From positions 62,001-126,000 of the IMG/VR virus record IMGVR_UViG_3300017917_002765: a DNA stretch of 64,000 bases; one strand, 5' to 3'. This stretch comes from a virus. The position numbers were made by a program, and so were the translations under genes. Every line of letters starts with the position of its first letter. Position 1 is the first letter of the stretch. This document shows, in pieces, positions 52,356 to 61,931 of this stretch. The notes below the pieces were generated by a model. It searched no databases, was not told the DNA's origin, and saw nothing but the letters and a program-made list of their open reading frames with translations.

Positions 52356-54509
52356 TTACGCTGAACAACCAAAACATTCAAATTGACTATCTTTTGGTTT
52401 TTTGGTAACCGATACTTGTGTAGTCGCCAATTTTGTATTGGTTTCTAACTTAGATTTGGTTCTAGTATAGTAAACACCAGTTTTCAACCCACCTTTCCAA
52501 GCATACATCAAAGCACTAGCAATCTTTGCGTATTTTGCATCAGCATGATAAACGTTTAATGATTGTGATTGGTCTACATATTTGTTTCTAATTATAGCTA
52601 AATCTAATAAAACCCTTTGTGGTATCTCCCAAACATCTTTATATCTAAATCTTATGTCTTCTGGAATTTCAACAATACTTTGAATACTTCCCTTGTTTTT
52701 AATAACCTTATCAATCATATCAGAATCCCAAAGTTCGTTTTCAATCAATTCATTAACCAAATATTTGTTAACAACCAAGAACTCACCCTGTCCTACACGT
52801 CTCGTAAATAGATTGGCTGTTACTGGTTCAAATGATTCAAAAGAACCCAATAATATTGCTGATGAAGCAGTTGGCATTAGACCTAATAACAAGCTATTAT
52901 ACATCGGTATAGGTTCTCCAGCTGGTTTTGGTGACCAACCTTCAATATAGGTTTCACCATTAGAATATGGACTACCTTCCCAAGATGGATAATTTACACC
53001 AAGTTCATCAGCCATAGCCATTGATTCTTCAACAGCTGCCTTATACATGGTTTCAAATATTTCATGCATCCACTTTTTAGCTTCATCACTTTCAAAGGAT
53101 ATTTTCTTCTTAGCAAAGAAATCAGCCAAACCAGCAACACCAATTGCCAAAGCTCTTTGGTCTAACCCAGCAGACATACTCCAATCATCACTCCATTTGT
53201 TCTTATTGATAACTTGATTAAGACCTCTAACCATAACCTTTGTTGATTTCTCAATTGATTTAAGACCGTTATGTTCGGTTAGATTAATTGAACCTAATGT
53301 ACATTGCGGAGTGTATCTTGGTTTTGAAGCTTGGAAGACTTCTATACAAAGATTTGATTGTGTAATGGGACCAATATTTGCTTGCATATTACGTCTGTTC
53401 GCATTGTCTTTGAACATAACATATGGTCTTCCGCTTTCAACCTGTGCTTTGATAATTGAGTCGAAGATTTCTTTTGGGTTAATCTTCTTACCTATACCTA
53501 AATCAACAGCTTTTTGGTATTCTGTTTCAAATTCTTCACCCCAAATAGTATGAAGAGCTTTTAATCCAGCTTTTTTGATGTCGTTAGGGCAAAATAAATA
53601 CCAATCTTCATTCTTTTCCAACTTTTTCATGAATAAGTCGTTGATGATAACAGCAGTAAACAAATCCCTAGTTCTCAATTGTTCATCACCTATCGGTAAT
53701 GTAAGTTCCAAGAAATCTAATATGTCTTTATGCCATACTGATAAATAAAGCGCACAGCTACCAGAACGAGAACCTTGCTTATAAAAACGCATTTTAGATT
53801 GAACCATGTCTGCTAAACGAACAACACCACCAGCATTTCCTTGAAATGATTCTACCACGCTATCCTTGCTTCTTAGTGGGTCTATAAGTAATCCAATACC
53901 AGAACCCTCTTTTGATGCCGCAGCTATCTTTGTTAGGGTAGCTTCAATACCTTCAAAAGAATCTTCTTCTAAGTGTGTTAAATTACAACTAATCATACCG
54001 CCTCTTTTTTCAATACCAGCATTGGTATAGATTGGAGTGGCAAAGTTTAATCTTTTAGTTTTAAGTTCTTTTAATAATTCATTCTTAGCCTTTTCATCAT
54101 CACCATGCAAATGACTGGCAACACGCTCATACATACATGATGGTAGTTCAATAGGCGCTTTTGTGTTATCTCTCATTGAATATTTTGATAAGAATGTTGT
54201 TGCAGCAAAGAAATCATAAGTTAAATCTATTGGTTGAAGTTCTTTTCCTATTAACTTTGATTGTCTACTCAATAAAATACGACCACCTAATAAAGCATAG
54301 TCTGGATGTTGAATTATCTTATCAGCAGCTTTAAACGCAATTATCTCATCAATTTCAGTTGTTGTGATGTTGTCAGAAATTAAAGGCATAACCTCAAGAA
54401 ATAGAGCATCAGCATCAACTTTCAATCCAATTGATTGTGCCTTGATTCTACTCAAGATTTTATTAGGCATAAAAGCCTGTGTTGTTTTATCTCTTTTTAC
54501 GATTCTCAT
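52356..54509 (-). CDS. nrdA: Class I ribonucleotide reductase large subunit
   Basis: 717 aa from the ATG at 54509 (MRIVKRDK); the longer frame from 54548 would run into nrdB and lacks support. ATP-cone at 1-90. Active-site residues are visible: Cys in MISCNLTH, NLCIE (the Asn-x-Cys-x-Glu triad) and Cys in QCTLGSINL, the radical-transfer Tyr pair in TGVYYTRT, and the C-terminal thioredoxin-accessible CFGCSA. It makes deoxyribonucleotides for the phage. It lies 13 bp behind nrdB; transcription ends at the terminator below. Confidence 0.95.
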   Translation of the reverse strand: MRIVKRDKTTQAFMPNKILSRIKAQSIGLKVDADALFLEVMPLISDNITTTEIDEIIAFKAADKIIQHPDYALLGGRILLSRQSKLIGKELQPIDLTYDFFAATTFLSKYSMRDNTKAPIELPSCMYERVASHLHGDDEKAKNELLKELKTKRLNFATPIYTNAGIEKRGGMISCNLTHLEEDSFEGIEATLTKIAAASKEGSGIGLLIDPLRSKDSVVESFQGNAGGVVRLADMVQSKMRFYKQGSRSGSCALYLSVWHKDILDFLELTLPIGDEQLRTRDLFTAVIINDLFMKKLEKNEDWYLFCPNDIKKAGLKALHTIWGEEFETEYQKAVDLGIGKKINPKEIFDSIIKAQVESGRPYVMFKDNANRRNMQANIGPITQSNLCIEVFQASKPRYTPQCTLGSINLTEHNGLKSIEKSTKVMVRGLNQVINKNKWSDDWSMSAGLDQRALAIGVAGLADFFAKKKISFESDEAKKWMHEIFETMYKAAVEESMAMADELGVNYPSWEGSPYSNGETYIEGWSPKPAGEPIPMYNSLLLGLMPTASSAILLGSFESFEPVTANLFTRRVGQGEFLVVNKYLVNELIENELWDSDMIDKVIKNKGSIQSIVEIPEDIRFRYKDVWEIPQRVLLDLAIIRNKYVDQSQSLNVYHADAKYAKIASALMYAWKGGLKTGVYYTRTKSKLETNTKLATTQVSVTKKPKDSQFECFGCSA

Positions 54510-54522
54510 TTTTTTTTGTTGT

Positions 54523-55476
54523 TTAAAATTCTTCATCAAAAATTCCATCAGTAGTTACTGGAATATCTACTCTGGTATATTCACCTTCTCTCTTTTCAAA
54601 GAAGTTATTCTTAGATGACAAACCAATTCTTGACATATATTCCAATGGGTTTGAAACCTTAAATTCTCTTTCACATCCAAAGTCATTTAAAACAATATCT
54701 GTTACATACTGAACATATTTAACCATGTCATTCTTAGTGATACCTTGCAATCCATCAGGCATACTTTCTTCCACAAATGTTTTTTCTACTTCATAACAAC
54801 CAAGTATGATATTCCTTAATTCATCTTGAGAAAGCTTGTAATCATCTTTTAAATAATTGTTATATAGATTTATAGCAAATTCATAATGGAATGTTTCATC
54901 TCTAAGAATAAGTTCATTCATTGCAGCTAAACCTGGCATCTTATTTCTACTTCTAAACCAAAAAACACCAGAAAATACACTAGAAAACGCAATACCCTCT
55001 ACACAAGCAAATGCAACAAGTCTATGTGCAAATGATGGGTGTTGTATCCAATTCTCAGCCCAAGCTGCTTTTTTAGCAACAGCCTGATTACTTTCCATAG
55101 AATTAAATAATTCTTCTTTTTCAAGAAGATTTTTTATGAACGTATCTATTAACAAAGAATACCCATTTGCATGAACTTGTTCAATAAATGTTTGGTGACC
55201 ATAAAAATATTGAGCCTCCAATATCTCAACTTCATTTAGAAAGTTGGTTGCTAGATTATCTATAACTAACCCATCAGATATAGCAAAAAAAGCTAATATG
55301 TTTTTAAGATATGTTTTTTCATTTTCTTTTAATTCATCAAACTTATCTTTGCTCAAATCTGTTTCTTCAGCAACCCAAGTTTGGGATTCCGCTTTTTTAT
55401 ACATTTGCCACAAATCATTATGAATGATTGGGAAAATAGAGTAACGTTTTTTAAGTGTTTTATCTTTTAAATACAT
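54523..55476 (-). CDS. nrdB: Class I ribonucleotide reductase small subunit
   Basis: 317 aa ferritin-like. Metal ligands: Asp in FFAISDGLV, Glu in EILEAQYFYG, Glu/His in FIEQVHANGYSLLIDTF with the expected radical Tyr (GYSLLID), and Glu/His in LRDETFHYEFAI. This is the Tyr-radical class I type. It precedes nrdA by 13 bp and follows the helicase by 21 bp. Confidence 0.95.
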   Translation of the reverse strand: MYLKDKTLKKRYSIFPIIHNDLWQMYKKAESQTWVAEETDLSKDKFDELKENEKTYLKNILAFFAISDGLVIDNLATNFLNEVEILEAQYFYGHQTFIEQVHANGYSLLIDTFIKNLLEKEELFNSMESNQAVAKKAAWAENWIQHPSFAHRLVAFACVEGIAFSSVFSGVFWFRSRNKMPGLAAMNELILRDETFHYEFAINLYNNYLKDDYKLSQDELRNIILGCYEVEKTFVEESMPDGLQGITKNDMVKYVQYVTDIVLNDFGCEREFKVSNPLEYMSRIGLSSKNNFFEKREGEYTRVDIPVTTDGIFDEEF

Positions 55477-55497
55477 TTTTAATTTTTTTTAATTTTT

Positions 55498-58002
55498 TTA
55501 TTCACCTTCTAAGGCTTCTCGTCTAGCTTTTGAAGCTATAAATACTTCTGCTGCCCTATTAACACCAGCCCTTTCAACATCTTCACGGTGTTCTACACGT
55601 GTTCTACCAACCTTATTTTGATTCATGTCAATTTGTATTTTTGCATTATCAAAAATAATGTCTTCGAATATGATACCGTCCTTACCGAAACGTGATTTAA
55701 GAATAGCCATCGTAGCGGTTCCAGCATCTTTTTGGTCAAGATTCTTTGCTATAGACACAATAAAGTGACCTATTTGACCTTTCTTGATTGAACCACCCAT
55801 TTGGTCAGCTTCTACTACGTTTGCTTTTATAGAACTTCTGTTACCTTGCACGGCTGTCCATCCAGCTACATCTAACTCAGCTAACATTGATTCAAATTGA
55901 CGCATTACACTACCTTCACCAGAGAATATGTCATCATATTGTCTAGATGGTTGTACACAATCAATGTAGTCTAATAGAACAATATCTGGTCTAAAACCTT
56001 CAGCAATTTTTTTTCTGATGTATTGTCTAATCATAGGCATAGTAGTTCCATCACTAGGAAACTTTTTAAGCTTTAAGATACCTCCACCAGATTTTGATTC
56101 TAATTCTTTTTTAACACACATATCAATAATCTCATCCTTATGTAATGCAAGACTATTAAGGTCAATTCCAGACCAACAAGCTAAGTGTTTTCTCTGGATA
56201 ACTTTTGGGTTGTCCTCAAAGAATATTTGTAAAACATTGTGACCATCGTTTACAGCAGTGTTAGCAAGCTTGGTAATCATGGTGGTATTATGCGTTACAA
56301 TATAATCATCAGTAACGTATAAATGTTCTGGGTTATCAACCATAATACATTTAGCATCCTCTTCACCAAAATATTCAATAGATTCTATAAATTTATTTTC
56401 AGAATATTTTGTTCTAGGTTTAAATTTATTTAGTTTTCTAGCTAATCTACTTGGAACAACACCATTATCTGGAAAACTGAAAGTAATTCGATAATATGTT
56501 TTACAAAATGTATCACCATACTTACCAATTTGTTCAGTTATTGACACCCTACCACCTAATGATAGAATTAATTCTCTAATACCAATTGATAAATTTTTAG
56601 AAACCGTGGATATCTCAAGCCTATGTCCGTCAACATACCCATCAGTGTCAACTAATCCTTGTAATAAACTAACCCTATCAGACACTGATGAGTAAAGATA
56701 ATCTGTTGGTATGAATTTAGAGGTGGAATTACTACCATACAAATTAAGCTTAACCAATGAGTCTTTAATACCCAATAACGAAACCTTAATTAATGAGCGT
56801 TTGATTAATACTAATTCACCATCAACGTCTTTTTCAATATTTCTATTTTGTTCACTAATTGAAATATTCTTATAAACTTTATTAACTTCAGAAATGATTT
56901 CATTATCTTTAGTAACAAAATGTGGTTGATTTGACGTTGTTATACAACCATCACCAAGAATTACACCTAATAAATATGGGTCAATTATTAACTCTTTTTT
57001 GTTGAATTCAACTGGTGATACGATAGGAATTTTATAATTTAACCTTTTACCATTCCAAACCTTAACATTATTAACCATATCAATAGTTTTCATCACTTTA
57101 AAAGAGTTGTCTGATTCTAAATAAATAATCTTACCATCTTTTTTAGTTTTCCTATTTCTTTGGTTAATAGTGTTAACACTCCATAAATGTTCAGCGTCAC
57201 ACAATGTTTCTGTACCATCATTTATTTTAACCTTATATATCGGCCTTTTACCTTGTGAGAAAACACCAATTACTTTTGTAGGCTTACCATCTCTACTAAT
57301 AACATATTCACCAACATTAATTTCACCCATTGTTTTCCAACCATTTGGTGTTAATATTTTAGAAAACAATGGTTGAGCTTTACCAACACCAAATGGTGCA
57401 AGTATTACCGCCAATTCACCCTTAGATAAGCCACCGTCCATGACTTCATCCAAACCCTTGATACCAGTTCTTATTGGTTTCCTAAAATCATCAACCAACA
57501 CATTATCAATATTATCAAAAATATCCATGCCATCATCTTTATTGTCACCATGTTCCAATGCTTTCCTTAAAATGGTTTCACATTGTTCATAATTTTCAAT
57601 ATCACCAACATCTATGATTTTTTGAATTTGTTTGATTGATTTTTTTAATTCTTGTTGTTTGCAAAATTTCATTGCGATGTCTTGAACTTTAAGACCATCA
57701 TATGAACTAGCTTCTTGAATCTTGGCTAATTGCTTAATAATATATTTTCTTTGTATATCATCAGTCACGCTTTCAAACAATCTAAACTTAATACTTCCCA
57801 TATCTGGGACAATATCATCTTTTTCTTTAGCTTCTTTTACAGTGGCAGCAATTACTCTTAGATAAGAATCGCTAAAATAATTTGGGTCGACTATATCTAT
57901 AATAGCATTTGCGAATTTTCTATCTATTAACAGTTGAGCTATAAGACGAAATTCATAGTCTATACCCAAAAAAGCTAAATTATCTCTGTTTATCTTTGCC
58001 AT
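55498..58002 (-). CDS. DnaB-like replicative helicase containing an intein
   Basis: 834 aa, of which residues 209-572 are an intein (separate entry); the spliced helicase is ~470 aa. The N-terminal ~150 residues are the DnaB N-domain (NLAFLGIDYEFRLIAQLLID). The Walker A reads LAPFGVGK before the intein and TTMITKLA after it, restoring GVGKTT. C-terminal motifs include IVLLDYIDCVQP (Walker B), QFESMLAELDVAGWTAVQGN and IKKGQIGHFIVSIAKNLDQK. It works with the primase at 29244-30203 as the T4 gp41/gp61 equivalent. Splicing is needed for activity. Confidence 0.93.
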   Translation of the reverse strand: MAKINRDNLAFLGIDYEFRLIAQLLIDRKFANAIIDIVDPNYFSDSYLRVIAATVKEAKEKDDIVPDMGSIKFRLFESVTDDIQRKYIIKQLAKIQEASSYDGLKVQDIAMKFCKQQELKKSIKQIQKIIDVGDIENYEQCETILRKALEHGDNKDDGMDIFDNIDNVLVDDFRKPIRTGIKGLDEVMDGGLSKGELAVILAPFGVGKAQPLFSKILTPNGWKTMGEINVGEYVISRDGKPTKVIGVFSQGKRPIYKVKINDGTETLCDAEHLWSVNTINQRNRKTKKDGKIIYLESDNSFKVMKTIDMVNNVKVWNGKRLNYKIPIVSPVEFNKKELIIDPYLLGVILGDGCITTSNQPHFVTKDNEIISEVNKVYKNISISEQNRNIEKDVDGELVLIKRSLIKVSLLGIKDSLVKLNLYGSNSTSKFIPTDYLYSSVSDRVSLLQGLVDTDGYVDGHRLEISTVSKNLSIGIRELILSLGGRVSITEQIGKYGDTFCKTYYRITFSFPDNGVVPSRLARKLNKFKPRTKYSENKFIESIEYFGEEDAKCIMVDNPEHLYVTDDYIVTHNTTMITKLANTAVNDGHNVLQIFFEDNPKVIQRKHLACWSGIDLNSLALHKDEIIDMCVKKELESKSGGGILKLKKFPSDGTTMPMIRQYIRKKIAEGFRPDIVLLDYIDCVQPSRQYDDIFSGEGSVMRQFESMLAELDVAGWTAVQGNRSSIKANVVEADQMGGSIKKGQIGHFIVSIAKNLDQKDAGTATMAILKSRFGKDGIIFEDIIFDNAKIQIDMNQNKVGRTRVEHREDVERAGVNRAAEVFIASKARREALEGE
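56287..57378 (-). other. Intein, class-3 (WCT) type, with LAGLIDADG endonuclease
   Basis: 364 residues inserted after Lys208 of the helicase P-loop. Residue 1 is Ala, not Cys or Ser, so there is no standard N-terminal nucleophile. The class 3 signature is present: Trp274 in AEHLWSV (block B), Cys552 in AKCIMVDN (block F) and Thr570 in IVTHN (block G), with the final His-Asn before +1 Thr. A LAGLIDADG homing domain lies inside (LLGVILGDGCI near 344-354; LLQGLVDTDGYVD near 446-458). The insertion interrupts the most conserved helicase sequence, GVGK/TT. Confidence 0.88.
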
Positions 58003-58033
58003 TATACTTTAATACTTTAATAACTATTTTATG

Positions 58034-58041
58034 ATAAATAT
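58034..58041 (-). promoter_or_regulatory. ATATTTAT motif before the helicase gene
   Basis: 31 bp before the helicase ATG. It sits here next to a hairpin at 58048-58067. It is the least expected member of the set, since the helicase is normally an early gene. Confidence 0.3.
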
Positions 58042-58047
58042 AAGAAA

Positions 58048-58067
58048 GTGGTTGTTTAGACAACCAC
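58048..58067 (-). terminator. Hairpin, possible terminator or attenuator before the helicase gene
   Basis: Perfect 8-bp stem GTGGTTGT, loop ttag, ACAACCAC, straddling the stop codon of 58056-58553. On the minus strand it is followed by a weak T-rich run (TTTCTTATATTTAT). May partially end transcription before the helicase. Confidence 0.5.
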
Positions 58068-58553
58068 CTTCTCATAATTTTCTCTACTTAAAAATTCCCT
58101 GATTTCAGATATAATTGATGGAATAACTTCCTTAATATCAACAGCATAACGAACTTTTGTTGGAAAAACATTACCAGAAAATTCACTTTTAGCCACAGAT
58201 TTTTTATCAATTTTTATTTCAAATTGGAAATTATCAATTCTTTCTGGTGTGTTTTTAACAGGTGAATCAATATTTGTAACAAATGGGTTATAATAAGACC
58301 ATAATAATTCTTGTGATTTCTTTTTCAAGAAATTAGGTATTATACCCATGCTACCTAATTGGCCATTATTCATGCCGCAAATAATATCCATAAGCTCTTT
58401 CATTTCATAAGACTTAACGGATTGTTCATTAAAATTGCGGATGTGGAAATACCTCTGACAAATAATGTGATTGTTGATGTAGAGGACGAATTCAAAACGT
58501 TGTTCTTCAATCTTTTTTTGGTCAAACGTATTTGATTTTGTTGTAGTTGTCAT
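58056..58553 (-). CDS. Conserved phage protein of unknown function (165 aa)
   Basis: Begins MTTTTKSNTFDQKKIEEQRF then EFVLYINNHIICQRYFHIRN. It lies between the exonuclease and the helicase in the replication run. Its place suggests a replication accessory role, but no domain is recognised and I cannot state a function. Confidence 0.72.
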   Translation of the reverse strand: MTTTTKSNTFDQKKIEEQRFEFVLYINNHIICQRYFHIRNFNEQSVKSYEMKELMDIICGMNNGQLGSMGIIPNFLKKKSQELLWSYYNPFVTNIDSPVKNTPERIDNFQFEIKIDKKSVAKSEFSGNVFPTKVRYAVDIKEVIPSIISEIREFLSRENYEKVVV

Positions 58554-58571
58554 TTTTTTTTGTTTAAAATG

Positions 58572-59621
58572 TTAAAAAATATTTTCTCTGTCGATAAGTT
58601 TTTTAAATGGTAAAAGAAATTCTGCGAATCTAGTTTCACCAAGGGTCTTATCCAACCCATTTTTTTTCATCATAATAAGAACATTCTTTAAATCACGCCC
58701 TGATGAATCCAACGTGTTTTCTTTTAGAAGTTCTAATTCACCTACCGCATCTTCTGTTATCATTGGCCGATGTAAATTTACAAGTCTTTCATTAATCTCA
58801 TAAATCTTTTCTTTTTGAACACCATCAGTAACTCTATTGATAATGTTATCCAAAATCTTAAGAGGTTTTTGTTTGGAAGATATGCGCTCTTCTTGTTGTT
58901 TTTTAGCTTTTTCTACGATTTCATCAATAGTTAATTTTTTTGTTTTAAGTTCAGGAAATAAAGATATTAATTTTGTCTCACCTAGACCTTTTATACCCTT
59001 GATACTATCACTAACATCACCAGTCATTGTCTTCATTAAAACGCAATTATCTTTGTGATAACAAAAATACGAAGAATAGTTTGATAAATCAACATAAACC
59101 TTCAAATCTAAAAAATAAATTTTAATATCTTCAGAAAGCAATTGTAGAAAATCCCTATCAGTTGATACAATAGTTATATTCTCATTTTCTTTTTTTGTTA
59201 AACAATAATAAGCAATAAAATCATCACTCTCAATCACTTCATGACTTATTTGTCTAACATACATATCATTTAGATAGTTCCAAACCATCCTACGCTGCAT
59301 TAGCTCGTTTATATCATCAGGTTGAGTACCATTAATGTAATCCTTGCCTCTGCCGCTTTTGTATGGCTCATAAATCTCATAACGAAGCTTGCCACTAAAA
59401 TTACCATCCCAGAAGACATATACCCTATGATATATGTCTTCCGTTAATATCTTTCTTAGGATGGTTAAAAATGAATACAAACCACCAATATGTTCACCAT
59501 GATGATTGTATTCATTTTTGGCACCGAAATACCCCATTTTAAACAGAGCATTTCCATCTACCAAAAGTGTGTTTTGTTTTTTTATTATTTTTTCACCGTT
59601 TTTTGGTGGTCTTTTATTCAC
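58572..59621 (-). CDS. 5'-3' exonuclease (T4 RNase H / FEN type)
   Basis: 349 aa. Acidic metal-binding residues appear in order: LLVDGNALF, VYVFWDGNFSGKLR, VIESDDFIAYYC, ITIVSTDRDFLQLL and MTGDVSDSIKGIKGLGETK (helix-hairpin-helix-like). It removes RNA primers and flaps during lagging-strand maturation. The start codon is GTG (59619-59621): upstream in frame a TAA occurs before any ATG. Part of the replication run with uvsX and the helicase. Confidence 0.92.
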   Translation of the reverse strand: MNKRPPKNGEKIIKKQNTLLVDGNALFKMGYFGAKNEYNHHGEHIGGLYSFLTILRKILTEDIYHRVYVFWDGNFSGKLRYEIYEPYKSGRGKDYINGTQPDDINELMQRRMVWNYLNDMYVRQISHEVIESDDFIAYYCLTKKENENITIVSTDRDFLQLLSEDIKIYFLDLKVYVDLSNYSSYFCYHKDNCVLMKTMTGDVSDSIKGIKGLGETKLISLFPELKTKKLTIDEIVEKAKKQQEERISSKQKPLKILDNIINRVTDGVQKEKIYEINERLVNLHRPMITEDAVGELELLKENTLDSSGRDLKNVLIMMKKNGLDKTLGETRFAEFLLPFKKLIDRENIF

Positions 59622-59649
59622 AAATTTAATTTAAAAGGTTAACAAATAA

Positions 59650-60747
59650 TTAAGCCATCATATCTTCTTTGCTTAATCCAATTTCTTCTTTCTCAATTAA
59701 AAAATCATCATATTCAGTGTTCAAGTGTTGTTTGATGAAATCTTTGTGTTCTTCTTTGTAATCATTGATTTTGTCTGGATTCCAATATCCGTGTGGAGTT
59801 GACGCAATCTTACCCTTCTGTTCGATACCGTTAACTTGGTTCTTTTCACACCTGATTCTTGTCTCAACACCAAATTGAAACTCTTCACCATTTAATGTAG
59901 CTTTAAGCTTTTCAGTGCTATGTGTAAGAATTCCTCCAAAGTGGAAGATAAGTCTTGGTGAATAAAAGAATGCTTCACCACCCTTATGTTTGATGACTTT
60001 GTTTTCGTTATCCAACCATATTTGTTGTACAACAGCAAATGTAGCTGTGTATGGAGCATCTTCTCTTCTTGATGCTGGGATACGATAGTTGATAAGAGAT
60101 TTGAAACATGTTGACAATGCACCAGCAGTCCACTGGTTATTGGTTGTTTTTGATGTTGCACCCTTAAAGCAGTTGATTGAACCAACAGAATCCCAGAAGA
60201 AACAAACGTTTCTTGGTAATTTACCTTCTTGTTGTGCATCTAAAATAGTATGCATATGGAATGATACGTCTTCAACCACTGGTTCATATCTTAGTGGTTT
60301 GGTAGTCATTTTGCTGTGTTGGTGGTCGTAGTTAGCGTACATCCTTACTAAGTCTGGACCCTGTAAGAAAATGAAGTCTCCACGATAATTTACCTCACCA
60401 GTTTCTTCATCAACATATTCTTCAAATTGAACACCAACATTTTTTGCATGTTCCCAATTCCAGTTACCTTCTGTTTCATAGATTACTGGTAGGATACCTA
60501 ATTTTTGACACCCAGCAACTCCTTCATATATCGCAGTTGATTTACCCGTGTTTGAATAACCACGGAATGATGTGAAATAACCAACTGGAATTCCTGGAAC
60601 CTTAACAGCATCATGGAACGCTTCTGATAAAGGAATCCATGATAATTCTTTTTCCTTAACTGTGAATGTAAGGCCTTGTGATTTTTTAAAATCTTCTAAA
60701 TCAAATTCTTTTTTTTCAATAGGTTGTTTACTTGGTTTCTTTCCCAT
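59650..60747 (-). CDS. uvsX: UvsX, RecA-like recombinase
   Basis: 365 aa. Walker A GYSNTGKST at 64-72, PVIYETEGNWNWEHAK, and Walker B-like NVCFFWDSVGSINCFKG. Loop and C-terminal regions follow the T4 UvsX pattern. It catalyses strand exchange and, with gp32 and the gp46/47 complex, drives recombination-dependent replication. A sampled stretch has higher G+C than its neighbours, consistent with high expression. A hairpin separates it from gp32. Confidence 0.92.
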   Translation of the reverse strand: MGKKPSKQPIEKKEFDLEDFKKSQGLTFTVKEKELSWIPLSEAFHDAVKVPGIPVGYFTSFRGYSNTGKSTAIYEGVAGCQKLGILPVIYETEGNWNWEHAKNVGVQFEEYVDEETGEVNYRGDFIFLQGPDLVRMYANYDHQHSKMTTKPLRYEPVVEDVSFHMHTILDAQQEGKLPRNVCFFWDSVGSINCFKGATSKTTNNQWTAGALSTCFKSLINYRIPASRREDAPYTATFAVVQQIWLDNENKVIKHKGGEAFFYSPRLIFHFGGILTHSTEKLKATLNGEEFQFGVETRIRCEKNQVNGIEQKGKIASTPHGYWNPDKINDYKEEHKDFIKQHLNTEYDDFLIEKEEIGLSKEDMMA

Positions 60748-60782
60748 TTTTTAATATTCTTAATGTATTGTTATTCTAGAAT

Positions 60783-60807
60783 AAAAATGGGCGATTCCTC
60801 ACCCATT
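60783..60807 (-). terminator. Hairpin between gp32 and uvsX, probable partial terminator
   Basis: On the minus strand AATGGGT, a loop of about 10, CCCATT followed by TTTAT. It sits 32 bp behind the gp32 stop. It may lower readthrough into uvsX so that gp32 is made in excess. Confidence 0.65.
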
Positions 60808-60838
60808 CTTATTTTTTATGAAACACTAAATCACTATT

Positions 60839-61735
60839 TTAGAATGGGAGGTCATCAGTTTCCTCTTCTTCGATAGTTACACTTGGTGCAGAAGTAGCTG
60901 TTTGAATCTTAGCCTTTACCGTTTCAACACCCATAGTCAATTCAGACTCAAGATTACTAGCTTCTCCTTCGTTACTAGATAAAGAAGCTTTGTCAACAAA
61001 TGTCTTCTTTTCTTTGTCCCATACTGGCGAACCACCTTTAACGATGATTTCCAAGTAGTCATAAGTCTTAACAGCATAAACATCTTCCCATGTTCTTGTA
61101 TCACTCAACCAAGTATTTGATTGTTCAGCGTCTTCAGAAAGAACTGATGGGTCCAAAGATGCCACAGCTGATACAACTGGAACACCGTTTTGGTTTCTGT
61201 TAATTGTGAGCAACAAATCACGACCATTTTCAGGGTTAGTAACATCTTTCTTAATAGCGTTCAACACACCGATAATTTTGTCGTAAATACCCTCTTTACG
61301 ATAGTCATGGTTAAATCTCCAGAATTTAACACCGTCAGCCTCATTTTCTCTGTCGATAATCTTTACAACGTACATAAGCTTAGCGTTGTACTTCTTAGCC
61401 AATTCTTTGTCTGATTCTTTACCAGTAGACAATAAAGCTTCACGAGCCTCACAGAACGGACATGCTTCACCCTTCTCATGCTTCAAGCAAGCAAATGTTT
61501 TCCATTCACCATCAACTTGAACTTTGTGACCATACATTTCAACAAATGGACTTGAACCATCTGTAGTAGGTAGGATTCTGATTTGTTTTGTGGCTGACTT
61601 AACACCCTCTTTAATGTAGGTATTAAAGTAGTTTTTAAGGTCATAAACCTTTTCACTTTTCTTTTCGTACTTAGGCTTGTTGTTGCTTTCGTACTGTTCT
61701 AGCATTGCGGCTAGTGCGTTCTTTTTTTCACTCAT
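60839..61735 (-). CDS. gp32-like single-stranded DNA-binding protein
   Basis: 298 aa. Zinc ligands at Cys83, His86, Cys92 and Cys95 (CLKHEKGEACPFC), close to the T4 gp32 His-Cys3 site. The middle has the OB-fold-like pattern (VYVVKIIDRENE, FWRFNHDYRKEGIYDKII). The acidic C-terminus ends in EEEETDDLPF, like the DDIPF tip of bacterial SSB used to recruit partners. Preceded by two good promoters in tandem, so high expression is expected. Confidence 0.92.
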   Translation of the reverse strand: MSEKKNALAAMLEQYESNNKPKYEKKSEKVYDLKNYFNTYIKEGVKSATKQIRILPTTDGSSPFVEMYGHKVQVDGEWKTFACLKHEKGEACPFCEAREALLSTGKESDKELAKKYNAKLMYVVKIIDRENEADGVKFWRFNHDYRKEGIYDKIIGVLNAIKKDVTNPENGRDLLLTINRNQNGVPVVSAVASLDPSVLSEDAEQSNTWLSDTRTWEDVYAVKTYDYLEIIVKGGSPVWDKEKKTFVDKASLSSNEGEASNLESELTMGVETVKAKIQTATSAPSVTIEEEETDDLPF

Positions 61736-61791
61736 TTTGTTTTTGTTTTTGTTCTATATATGTATTGTTATTTTACTTGCTTTTGTTTCTA

Positions 61792-61821
61792 CAAATATAC
61801 TAAAAAATACAAGAAAGTCAA
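61792..61821 (-). promoter_or_regulatory. Proximal promoter of gp32
   Basis: Minus strand TTG (61819-61821), 19 bp, TATATTTG (61792-61799). The only strong copy with a 19-bp spacer. Confidence 0.75.
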
Positions 61822-61854
61822 GCAAAAATAGCCATTATTTTCTTGTTGTTTTTG

Positions 61855-61885
61855 CAAAGATACTACTCTTTTTTGAATGATGCAA
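61855..61885 (-). promoter_or_regulatory. Distal promoter of gp32
   Basis: Minus strand TTG (61883-61885), 20 bp, TATCTTTG (61855-61862). It lies 63 bp upstream of the proximal one, giving tandem promoters. Confidence 0.78.
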
Positions 61886-61904
61886 CTTGTAACTATAAAA
61901 AAAT

Positions 61905-61931
61905 AAAAAAGCCCCAATTTAGGGGCTTTTA
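61905..61931 (-). terminator. Rho-independent terminator upstream of gp32 promoters
   Basis: AAAAGCCCC, loop aattta, GGGGCTTTT, right behind the 61932-62684 gene. Confidence 0.9.

Noticed and set aside
52356-54548. Start of nrdA at 54548
   Set aside because: It would run 26 bp into nrdB and add 13 residues absent in the family; ATG at 54509 opens directly on the ATP-cone.
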